From Medicago truncatula (lineage: Eukaryota > Streptophyta > Magnoliopsida > Fabales > Fabaceae), in assembly GCF_003473485.1 (NCBI RefSeq), contig NC_053042.1, positions 54,523,762 through 54,587,761 on the forward strand: 64,000 bases of DNA, written 5' to 3'. The notes below the pieces were generated by a model, which saw only the letters and a program-made list of their open reading frames with translations, was not told the DNA's origin and searched no databases. Each line of letters starts with the position of its first letter. Position 1 is the stretch's first letter. This document shows, piece after piece, positions 12,558 through 25,000 of the stretch. The position numbers and the translations under genes are program-made.

Positions 12558-12830
12558 CTACCTCCGTTTTTTTTTAATTGTCACTTTTTGACATTTTTCA
12601 CAAACCAAGACAATCAACATTGCTACTACTTTTGATGCAATAAGTTATACTTTTACTATAATGACCTTATTCATTTAACATCTCATTTCATATATTTCTC
12701 TCTCCGTAATAAATAACTAAGGATAATATTGGTAAAACAACATTTAATATTGCATTAAACTTTGAAAGTGACAGTTAAGTAAGAACAAAAAATTTCTTCA
12801 AAAGAGACACTTAAAAAGGAACGGAGGGAG
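12558..12830. mobile_element. Stowaway-type MITE
   Basis: A 273-bp element starts CTACCTCCGTTTTTTTTTAA and ends with AAAAGGAACGGAGGGAG, an imperfect terminal inverted repeat. It is flanked by TA on both sides (12556-12557 and 12831-12832). The CTCCCTCCGT-type terminus and TA duplication are diagnostic of Tc1/mariner-derived Stowaway MITEs. It has no coding capacity. Confidence 0.9.
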
Positions 12831-13134
12831 TATTATTTTATAATTTAACATTTTTATATCATTGCTAATTGAATACAATATATACATGTTTAAACAATTG
12901 ACATAATTCCAAGTAATTTTTTTTTTGACATATTTATTAATATTTTACAATAATTTATATGGTTATCAAGAAATAAAATGAAGATGCATTTAATCATATA
13001 AAACTCGTATAATGATTTGATTTTAAAAAGTACATACGAAATAATAGAATATAAAAAAACTAAGTAATACATATATTTTAATACCAAGTGTTAGCCAATA
13101 TTTTTAAAAGGCTATCATTTAATGCGGTCAAAGA

Positions 13135-13510
13135 AGGTTGACCTAGCAGTAGGGGCTTGATCTTGTATCTCTATCGAAATTGTGTTCTTCGAAGGTGATC
13201 GAAGGAGCGTATCTTCATTCGATGGGTAGAAGGATTCCGAAAAACAGTTATCTTCTGGATAAGGTCAAGCGCCAACGGATGTGATTCGATACACGTTTGA
13301 AATTCAAAATGCAAGGCTAATATTAGTTAGTTTTCTGCAGTTATAGTTTTAAATTTAAACTAGGCAGTTATTCTCTATTTGTATAAATAATAATTTTTCT
13401 TAGGAAAAAAGGGTTACAATTCAATCATACAAAAACTTACACTCAAATTATCCGTTTGGAAGCGAGAAACGAGTCACAGGTTGCAATCTATGAATCTGTG
13501 CACTAACTTA
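13135..13510 (+). mobile_element. Possible LTR relic
   Basis: Less AT-rich than its surroundings, with TCGAAGGTGATCGAAGGAGC-type sequence. A TATAAATAATAA box lies near 13381, and then a stretch ending near GAATCTGTGCACTAAC. This layout resembles the U3-R-U5 of a retrotransposon LTR, but I found no matching copy or target-site duplication. Confidence 0.3.
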
Positions 13511-14344
13511 CATTCAATCAATGCAATTTAAGTTCATTTCTTTAAATGTCTTTGCAATTTACTTGTTTCTTTTAAGTAATTCATTTACTTCTATTTGCAT
13601 CATACCTCGATTGGATTCAACTGGGTTGAATTCGATTGCCTTTTATTTATTTTTATTTGTATCAAATTCTTCAAGAACAAACATCACAATTTTCGGAAGA
13701 TAAACAAAGCACAATGTGCTCTTAAGATTTATTGGTTGATCTTGCAAGTAAATATTTTGAAATCAGCGATTGTTTACCAAATTTCAGTGTAAACATCAAG
13801 TTAGCTCCTTAATAAGAATTTTGATTTGACCCAGTGTATTATAAAATATATTTTCAATAACATAGTTTGTCCAAATAATTGATTTGTCAATTACATTTAT
13901 TACTTTTACATATAATTTTCTTTTTTAATAATTAGGAGATGTAAAATTAATTTTCCTTTGACAGAATACAATTGTACTTAGAAGGCAAAGGCATATGAAA
14001 GAGAGAGTGTGAAAGATACTATAAAAAAATAATTTAGTGGTTGAGAGAGTATGATAAAAATATGTTTCTCATTTAATCTAATGGACATGATCAACTTTCC
14101 CATGGTGGGAAAAACTCTCCTTTCTCAAATTAAATGGCACCCTAGTTTTTGAAAGAGAAACTTAATTTTGTTTTTTTTTTTTTTTTTTTCGAAAGGGAGA
14201 ATCTTAAAATATTTAAAAATTAAAGAACCGAAAACATTGAAGAGAAAAACATAAAGATAAAAATTTTAGGATGCAGACATTGGTCGAAAATCAGAAATTG
14301 ATGTCATCATAGCATAAATAAATAAAACGTAAACAAATGAATGA
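13511..14344. other. Intergenic/promoter region of SEC24 gene
   Basis: AT-rich DNA with a long T-run at about 14171-14189. No gene. It probably carries the promoter of the downstream SEC24 gene; the exact TATA box is not evident. Confidence 0.4.
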
Positions 14345-14712
14345 ATGAATATTTACCACTACTCTTACTCTATTCTAAAACCCCTTATTCTCAATCTCAC
14401 ATCAATTTCCGATCTAACATCTTTTTCTTCTCTCAATCAACCAATTTCACTGCCATCCATCGATCGATCGATCTATCTCATTTCAGGTTTTTCCAATTTC
14501 CTTTCTCTTTTTCTCAATTCTCTCTTTGATCATCATGTTATTATTATTTTCATCGATCCTTTTTCAATTTACTCATTGATCTTTGATTTCGTTTTTCTTT
14601 TTGTAGATTTGGATCGTGTTTTTCATTAAGCATTACTTTGATTTCGTATTCTCTTGAATTGAAGCAGAATCAGGTTCATTAGAGGTTAATTTGATTAAGT
14701 TTTTGATTAATC
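14345..14712 (+). promoter_or_regulatory. Probable 5' leader of SEC24 gene
   Basis: Pyrimidine-rich leader upstream of the ATG at 14713, with an ATCGATCGATCGATC run near 14459. A CAG/GTTTTT at about 14486 and an AAGCAG/A near 14668 could border a leader intron; this is a guess from splice-like sites only. Confidence 0.4.
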
Positions 14713-17700
14713 ATGGCTGCTCCTGTGCCTCCAGGGGCACCTAGACCCGGTAGTCAACCACCTCCACCTAACTATGTACCTAATTACAGACCTAATTCTG
14801 ATGGATTAGCTGATAATTTCAACAATTTGAACCTTAATCGTCCTCCAATGACCTCTAATCCTGTTGCTAGACCTCCCCCTTTTGGCCAACAACCGCCTTT
14901 TCCGTCATCCGGTCCGGGGATCCATGCTTCCCAGCCACCCTTTTCACGTCCCGGTCCACCTCCAGGTGCATTGGTGAGGCCGGGTGGGGGTCCTCCTTCT
15001 GGAGGACCACCAAATGCTGGTCCTCCTGGAAGGCCTACTGGACCACCTCCTGGTCAACCTTCACCATTTGGGTCAAGACCTACTGGACCTCCTGGTTCTT
15101 TTGCAGCACCGGTTTCTGGTGTTGGTGTTCCTCCACCTGGTGGTTCTCCACCTCTTCGTCCATCTGGGCCTCCTCCGCAGAATTTTGGTGCGCGTCCGAG
15201 TCAAAGTCCTTTTAATGCACCACCGAGTCAAAGTCCTTTTAATGCGCCACCGAATCAAAGTCCTTTTAATGCGCCACCATCGAGTGCTCCACCTGGCATG
15301 CCACCTACTAACGTGCCACCCAGTAACTTGTTGAGTAATGGGCCACCGGCATTTTCTGGTGGGGCTATGCCAGGTCCTCCACGCTTTCCGGGTGGTGGTG
15401 TGCAACAACCGCCACTTGGACCTCCAACAATGAGAACTCCAGCTCCACCTGCTCAGTCTCCATTTAACATGGCACCACCTGCTCAGTCTCCGTTTAACAT
15501 GGCACCACCTGCTCAGTCTCCGTTTAACATGGCACCACCTCAGGGAATAATGCAGCCTCCTAGTTCACCTTTTGGAGCACCTTCTTGGCAGACTCAACAA
15601 CAACAACAGGTACCTATTATCTATATTTGAACTTATTGCATTTGGATGTATTTTTTTAATCTAAATTTTTGCTCTCACATTCTGTTGAATGAGTTGGCAA
15701 AAGTAATACAACCTACTCTGTTACATACCAGTATGCATGATTAGACTTTTTTCAGCATGTTTTAAAGAAAAAATATTTGGTGGCTGTAATATCTTAGCAT
15801 AACTATAGGTATGTTTGGTTAGACGAATAAAAGATTGAGCTGTATTTGTTACTCTTATACGAAAAGCAGAAGATTAGTTTATGCATTTATATACAAGGGT
15901 GCCATGTGTACGTGTCAGCATTACTCAGCAAGGCTGTAGCCTTGTAGGTACTAAAGCAATGATGATGCCTATTAATTTGATTGCAAGAGGCTACAGTCAT
16001 AATACGGTATGTTTCCCTTGCGGCTGTGTGATGTGATGATGTAGCATTTTAATTTATGCTTCAGGTTGGGGTTTGGTATAAAAAAACAGTCTGTAAAATG
16101 TAAGCCTTAGCCTGAAAAATACGAGAAGCTATGGTTAAGCTGTTATCTAAATTTTCAAAACTCATCTGTTCCCCGTCTACTGTGTGTATCACGAGTGCAC
16201 CAACCAATTAGCATATCATTACTTAATTAACAGACTATCATAGAGTGAGAGTTTGTGTGTTGTTAGCATGTCTATGTTTATACAAATACAAATAAATGGG
16301 TATTTGGCAACAGTAAAAATTCACATGCTTAGTTGTGGGTATTAGTATTTATTTGTGTGTTGTACCCACATGCATTTATTCATCTTCTGAAAACCAGTCA
16401 ATGAACATTTGTAATCCTGCAGGTAGGTCCACCTCCTACAGTTCCTGGTTCTGCACAGCCTCCCAGGATGTTTGGAATGCCACCACCACTGCCAAATCAA
16501 TCTATGACTACAACAATATCACCTGCTGTTGGTCAAACTGGAGCCCCCATGGCAGGGCCTTCCAAAATTGATCCCAATCAAATTCCAAGGCCCACTCCAG
16601 GGACCTCAGTGATCTTGCACGAGACTCGTCAAGGCAATCAAGCAACCATCCCTCCGGTATTCACCTGAAAATTCTGGATAAATGATTTTCTCTTTTTAAA
16701 TATTAAACAGATAGAGAAATGGCTTTATGTTGAAACTGGGGCTTGCTAAGCGTGTTTGCATATTCTTGGTCTTTTGTATTATTTATTAGTTATACATTTC
16801 CTTCTCTATTATTACATTTTTCCCTTTATTTTATTTCAAAAAACTTTTTCAATATGTAGTTTCATAGACGGTGCAATGTCAATGTTTTGGGGAAAGTCCT
16901 ATATACCACTACTGCTGTTTGATCCTATGATTTTTATTTTTTGTCCAGCCTGCTACAAGTGATTACATTGTTAGAGATACTGGCAATTGCAGTCCACGTT
17001 ACATGAAGTGCACAGTCAATCAGGTAATGTTTAATATCTTCAATATATTTTTAGCTATGAATAAGGTCATGAGAAATGCCAAGGTTTCTTGCCCGTGTCA
17101 CTTATGTAGAGTTCTATTTGTGGCTTCTATGTTGTGGTTACTTAAAGGTTGCTTTTGTGTGTTTGTGATCACATATACAGAGGGGTTGAAGGGTTTTATT
17201 CTTTTGATATATTTTTTGTGCTTTGGATTCTGAAGAGGTTTTTCATTTTTATCATTTTTGCTTAAGAAGAAGCCTTATTCTCTTGCCCTGTATTTTTTTT
17301 CTTTCTAAAGATTAAATTCTGTTGTTCTAAGTGAATTTTGGTGTTGCATTAATTTTCTGAGATTAGTTATTTCCATATTGAAAATTTTGATATTTCTGTC
17401 ATTTCATATTGATTTTTTTTTTCATTGCTTTGTTCCTTTTGTTGATCGAACAGATTCCTTTCACTGCCGAACTTTTGACAACATCAGGAATGCAGTTGGC
17501 TATGTTAGTCCAACCTTTGGCACTTCCACACCCATCTGAGGAGCCAATTCAAGTAACAATGATTATTCCTTTGAAGTTTCTGCATCTGTTTTTTATCCTT
17601 ACAAAAATTAATTGATGTGTTAGTTGTAGAAGTTTCTATACAACAACCAAGCCTTACCCCACTAAGTGGGGTCGGCTACATGGATACTGTTCTATCACAA

Positions 17701-20700
17701 ACCATAGCTGTAGAAGTTTCTATAGCCGTGTTTAATTTTTGTTGAAGTGCTATTGTTCGCTATTTTTTTGAAGTTATGGAGGATTCATTTAGTAGGGTGA
17801 CTTGCGTACATTTCACTTTCACGTGCTATTAACTTGGTTACGCAGATGAAAAATTCAGATTTTTCTTTATCTTCGTCAAATGTTTGATGACATGCTAGCT
17901 ATTTGCAGCATTACTGCTTTTGGAAATCAAACATACATGCCATTTTAAGAATTCATGAAATGACATCCTTTGGGATTCTTTGTTTATGTTATAACTTGCT
18001 GTGGCTTTCTTATATTTGCTTGTATTTCCTCAAAGAATGCTAAAAATATACATCTTTCAAGTTTTGTTGTCTGTTTATGCTTGAACTAATAAGATCGGTG
18101 GTTGGTGTTGAGCCCATAAATAATGTATTCAAATAATTTCTTGTATAGCTTTAGTAGCAGATATAAATTATTGTATGAAGTTTGTGAATTTCCTGCTCTG
18201 CTATTTCTAACATGTTTGTATAGGTTGTCGTAATAACTTCTAAATATATCTTTTGTCCGAATATCCAATGTTTATGTAGGTTGTTGATTTTGGAGAGAGT
18301 GGTCCTGTCCGTTGCTCACGCTGCAAAGCTTATGTAAATCCTTTTATGAAATTTATTGATCAGGGAAGACGCTTTATCTGCAATTTGTGTGGTAAGTATT
18401 ATTACAATTGCACATCCTACTATTGTTTGTTGGTACTTGGTATATGCTATGGTAGGCTGTTTGGAAATGAATTTTACATTAACATTTCCCTAAAATGAAG
18501 AGAGAAGAAATAGAAAGCTTTATTTTGTCATTTACTGGCAAAGTCAATCAATAGTTGTTAGTTGAAGACCATCAATCATATTACAAGTTTCTGCGTATCT
18601 TGCAACTTATTCATTGCTCACTTTTAAATGTGATTATTGCTGCTAATGTTACTTTTTTTCTTTCTATTTTGAGGAAAGAAATTCATTAAGACAGAAGAAT
18701 GCACAAGAGATTGGAGGATAAGGGGTTCTCTTTATGGTGTAAACGAAAAATAAAGCAACAAAGATAAATAGAAAATATTCATTAGATGGGTAGGTGTGAC
18801 AGGATGACAGACATATGTCATTGCAGGGAGTCTTAACCAGTATCAATGTGATAATAAGTGGCAAGGATAATTCCATAGAATTCTCTCTCCTCCTATCTCT
18901 GAGGCTATGTTTTGTTGTGTGAAAAAAACTACTAGAGAGTGTGTGGAAGAGGCAAAGGAGCGAGAGATTGAGTGGATTTGATTTATTGTTTGGTATATAA
19001 GAGAAAAAGGAGAGAAATATAAGAGGATGGGTCTATTCAATATTTTGCCTTTTGCGACATCGGTAACTATTTAACTGTGGATGTACATCTGTTTTACAGG
19101 ATTTAGTGACGAAACTCCACGAGACTACCACTGCAATTTGGGTCCAGATGGTCGACGTAGAGATGCTGATGAGAAGCCTGAGCTATGTAGAGGAACGGTT
19201 GAGTTTGTTGCTACTAAAGAATTCATGGTTAGTTTATTTATATAAAATACTTGGTAGACTAAAATTATGAATTTATTAGTTAGCTCTTTCCAAACCTAAT
19301 AATTCTTGGGTAAATTTGTTTTCGTAATATACACTAAATCAAGTGTTGAGGCAATTTTCCTTCAAGCCTATTCATCTTGATGTAATTGACGGCTGTTATA
19401 AATGGCTGTTTGTTCATAGAGTCATGTTTATTTGGTCTTTTTGTATACTGGGTTGATAAAGTATAGTTAATTATACCATGGCCTAAATTTATGTTACGGT
19501 TCTAAGATGATATGCAAAGTAAGCTGTTTAGGCTTTTGTATGGAATACATAGTTTACTTTCCTTTTGTTTTGTTTTTTTTTTAATTTTATTTCTCTCATC
19601 CTTAAGTATCCAATGATGAATGGTGTCCAATTCACTGTTTTGTGTAGGTCCGTGAGCCAATGCCTGCTGTGTACTTCTTTCTAATTGATGTATCAATGAA
19701 TGCTGTTCAAACTGGTGCAACAGCTGCAGCTTGTAGTGCCATAAGTCAAGTTATTACAGACCTTCCTGTGAGTTCTAACTGTCGACAACTTACGAACCAT
19801 TTATTCATGATAATCTTTGTGAAGCTTAATGTTTTTCAATTTTTCTTTTGTTTGATTGTTTGAAACTTATTCCATTTATATTGGTGCTTTACTATCACAA
19901 GACAAAACCTTTAAGATTCTTCCTCCTCTCTGCTCCTGCATCCAAAACAAAAACAAAATGAACTGAACAAATTGTTTAAATTGAACAGGGTGATATGAAA
20001 AATCAGATTCCCACCAAGTTGGTCCCTTACACACTATAATAGCTTGACTATCATTTTTGTAATTTATTGACTATGCATTGTCTTGTGTGAGGTTTTTGGT
20101 CTTTTGGTCCTATATTACGTTAATTTGTGAGGAACATCTTTGATTAAGATGTCACAAAACACACAATGCTAAGCTTGTGTGACCATTTACCAATCTGTTT
20201 AAAATTCTAGTCAGTTTAACTCCAAAGAGCACAATTGACCATATTTTCCACAATGAATTATAACAACTTTCTTGCCTCCATTCAATGGATTGAGGATTCC
20301 AATGTTTGATATGAGTAGGACATGAGAACGGCGTGATTCAATATTTATAGTTACAATCACATTCATCATATGCTAAACATTTTCCACAATGATGTAGACT
20401 ATAGATATTAAAATTAAGTTCTTATTGTTTGGGCCAAACTCAGTGAAATTGTGGGGAGACTAGAAAAGGGAGAAGTGTATGCACATACATGAAATTACCC
20501 ATTGGATGAAAACAGCAATGGCTTATAAGCCTGACCAATTACCCCAAAGGAAAGCCAAGTTACCTGCTATCATAGAATTTGGAGAGCCAAAACATTGAAA
20601 CTTAAGTAATTTTTTTATATTCGACGGAATATTTATAGCCTGTTATTGCTATTTTTTCACTCCATTTTCCAGTCCTCTGTTTATTTTTTGTGGTGAACTC

Positions 20701-21983
20701 AATTTCTACCAGAACTGTCTTATTTATTTGAAATTTGAGTGGTGCGACCATAGATTCTGACATATATCTTATTTTGTTTGACATTGAGTTCATGACTTGG
20801 TTTTTTCTTCTTATTACTACAGGAAGGCCCTAATACAAAGGTGGGAGTTGCAACGTTTGACTCGACAATTCATTTCTACAACTTGAAACGTGCATTGCAG
20901 CAGGTAGCACATAAGTACCCAACTAAACATACTGAGTTTACCAATTTTTGTTTGTTTGTTATTGCATATTTACTGTTAAACCCATATTTTAATTCAGTTT
21001 AAATTAGCTCCAAAATTTTAAGGATATATAATATTTAGGTGAATTTGAAGGTGGAAAAATATTAGCTACAAGGGGCGAATATTGCTGCAGGCATTAGTTT
21101 CAATGTTTCTGCTTGTAAAGGGTGAATGAAATTTAGGATTTGTATACTATATATTTAATTGGTGTCCAGCAAACTGACCGGTCATATTGCCATCGTTTGA
21201 GTCTGTTTTTTCTGTCTCAGCAGTGAAAACAGCGATTTTCTGTTATTATTTGTTTTCTTTGCTGTTTTTAACTTGAGACTGTATTGTGAAATTTAGAACA
21301 CAATATTCCTTTGCGACTTGTCAAACACGGTGCCAATTAACTAATAGTTTAGATAATTAGCACTTTGCAGTTTACAGTTTTAGGTAAACAAGCCTCATGC
21401 TAATTTTGAAATTTAAAATTTGTAGCCACTGATGCTCATTGTTCCTGATGTCCAAGATGTTTATACTCCTTTGCAAACTGATGTAATTGTTGGACTATCC
21501 GAGGTTAGTTTCAAATATTGTCGTGCTTGCAGAAGGTTGCTAGATAAATTGATTACTTCGTTTTCTTTTCTTATTTTCGGTTTAGCCATATGGTTAATTG
21601 GTTTGCTTCTTTTATGCTTAGTGCCGTCAACATTTAGAATTACTTCTTGAAAGCATTCCTACTATGTTCCAAAGTAATAGAACTTCTGAATCGGCCTTTG
21701 GTGCAGCAATCAAGGTATTGCGTTTTGCTTTAATGTTATAATAATTGTCTGAGTTTGCAATGTTTTTTATGTTGTTTGCTGAGATGGAATCAAATTATTT
21801 TTTTATCAACGTTCATATAGTTTCTCACTATAACTCCACTCTATAATTTCTTCATTTTCTTCTTTGCCTCCTTTCTGCATTTCTGAGATTTATTTCTGAC
21901 GCAAGATTTTACTTTTTGCATGTAGAGTGTCTCTATGATGTGTACTTCTTACGTTTCATAGGGTGTCTTTTTAGTGTGTGCAG

Positions 21984-22014
<31 letters not shown>

Positions 22015-25000
22015 ATTTATGTTTTGGGTCAATGTGGATGCCTCATTGTTAGGAACCTACATTAGAAACAGCGGGAAAAAATAAATAAAAAATGATTTTA
22101 TTGTTGGACAGTAAATAAATATATTAGGGAAACAGAAATTTCCCAGGATTTTTCCGTCCGGAAAAGGTTTCCCATTTTACAATTGAACACTTGCTTGGTT
22201 CTCTCAAAAGACATTGCCCAAATGATCTCCCTGCATACTTCCCTCTATCCAATAGGTTAGAGAGAAAAATGTTGATACTTTCTCCTCCCACAACTCATTA
22301 ACCAACTAACTGCCTCCCTCTACCTTATCTGCCACTATTTGTGACAGTCTAACTGAGCTGTTGTAACAGCTTACATAGAAACATGGACTGGCCCGCTTAA
22401 TTTCTTGGTCCCATCCTTATTTCTCCTGTCATAAACCTTCCAATTGACCCTTACTCACACTCCACTCATTGCTTTGGTTCTTTATTCCTCTACTAGTATT
22501 TATAATTCTTTCTGTAAACATATCCTGTAGTAACACTGGGATTTCTATCTCGCAATTTTTGGCATTTGTTGTTACTTACCGTCTTCTCACTGAGGTTGAC
22601 AAAAAAAGTATACATTTTGCCATATAATAGATATAGTTTTTGACACCCATTCTTCTAACCAGCAACAATGCTCATACCTTTGTTTTCTTCTTTTAGGCGG
22701 CTTTCCTTGCAATGAAAGACACTGGGGGGAAGCTGTTGGTTTTCCAGTCAGGTGTGGTTCTCAACTCCTATATTTTGTAATTAAATGTTATTTATATTAC
22801 ACAAATGTAGCTATCAGCATCCCAACTGGGACATCATGAATGGAACATAAAAATCATGTTATGCATGCATCTGCACATTTGGTACTTAACCAATTCTTTT
22901 CTAGATTTATCTGACTTGAGTAAAAGTGAGCATCTAAATATAATGAAAGTTGCTAGTATTCAGGAAGCCACACATTTATACTATAGTGCAATACTGCAAT
23001 TTAAGATAAAATAAATTAAAAATACATTTTCTTAATGATAAAAATGAATAATATTCATTGTTGATACTAGACAAAATAAGTATACAATAAACACTATTGA
23101 CTTCATCCAAAAGCTTGTGTTGTCTTAAAAGCCCGTTCTCATCTTTCAAAAGTAATAACTCCTGACAATAATTGTTCATGCAACTCAATTTGTTAACAAA
23201 CAGTAATATTATATAGTTTCGTTGGCATTATTTGTGTTTGGACTTGGTCGCTGGATCAATGTTTTATGTTTGGTTGGTCTTTACTTTAATTCTTGTTCAA
23301 CTTCTTGTCATCATTTTGCTTTTACCTTAGCCGATTTCTTTCTCAGTTTTTTTTCCTGCAATTTTCTCGTTGGTGTTTCTCATTTTTTTCGGATGTCTTC
23401 AGTCTTGCCATCTATTGGCATCGGTGCCCTTTCTGCACGCGAAGCCGAAGGTAGAACAAACATCTCTGCAGGGGAAAAGGTATTCATCTCAAGTCGGTTG
23501 TTTACATCGTCGAACTCTTTTATTTTTTATGTTTTAAAATTCTATCATGGCATTTCCTTGTCATATTATAAACTTGAGAATGTAAGATGGTGACATAGTA
23601 TTAGTTCCATGCATTTGTAAATCCTGTTGTAATTGGCTGTAGAGTTGAAACAGAGATCAGATTTAATAATATAATATTAGACATTTGATTTACACTATCA
23701 AAACATCCATCTGCATAATACATAAATTTATACATGATTCAATTGATACTTCGCATTTTTATCTGTTCTACCTCTTAAATAGTCCCGTGAAGATTGATTT
23801 TTTATACTCGATTATCTGTTCTACCTCCTAAATAGTCCAGTGAATATTGTTTTTGCATACTCTTCAACAAAATTTCGTTATTGAATTTCAGGAAGCACAT
23901 AAATTACTTCAACCTGCAGATAAAACATTGAAAGAACTTGCAGTTGAACTTGCTGAGTATCAGGTCTATCTTGCGTTCTTTTGGTTTTGATTTAGGCTTT
24001 ACTTTTCTGTCCAATTGAAGTTGTGAGTTGATTTTTTTTTTGCGAGCTTGATGAACAGCCTATTATGGACGGGTTAAGTATAATAGTTTTGTAATGCTGC
24101 AGGTTTGTGTTGATCTATTTGTGACTACTCAGACTTATGCTGACATTGCTTCCATATCGACCATCCCACGAACTACAGGTGGACAGGTATACATCAATGC
24201 TTAACGTGTCTGTTATTTAAGTAAACAGTAAATTTGTTGGCTTTCATTGCATTTTATGCTTGAAGGGTGAAGATCGGATTGCTATTTTCTTTTTAGTGTT
24301 TACCGGACCTTAACAGTATTGATGAAAAAATAAATGTTTCTTATCTTTTCTACTTACGCCAATCAGTCTTTCTGAAAATGCTGGACATGCTCGATCACAT
24401 GCTTGATCACATGCTTGAAAGTTTTAATGGAAAGGAAACAGAGGAAAGAGAAATGTTAGCAATACACTATTTATCGTCCAGTGAAATTCATATAGGTCTG
24501 GTCAAATAGGGAGTGGGTCTCACCAATAAACAAAGGGCCTAGATGATTTGGTCTGACTGATATGTGTTTCACCCAATGATAGTGTCTTAGAAAAGAGTGT
24601 TTTGCTAGTATTCTTCATGAAGAGAGTGAACTAATTGAATAGCATATCATAAACTTGCAAAGACTGGTAGTTATTGTATCTGAAGAACTAGGCAACAATG
24701 GTTTCAGAAACTTCTATGATTTTTCATCAGCCAAAAGTTGATACCAGAACGAAATATGTATGATTTCTTGTTAAAGTAAAAATATTTATTTCTGAATTTA
24801 AAACGTGTCTTTTAATCTGTCACAGCTATTACATTTGTACTATTATTCTCACATGTAGTATTATACATTAAAAAAGGTAGCTATATGCTATGCAAATGAG
24901 TATATGTGTTGCATACATCGGAAAATATATGTTAAACTTCTCATTTTTTGTCAGGTTTATTATTATTTCCCATTCTCAGCTCTTTCTGATCCTGCAAAGC

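Noticed and set aside
14984-15408. Overlapping frames on both strands within SEC24 exon 1
   Set aside because: Shadows of the Pro/Gly-rich coding repeat.
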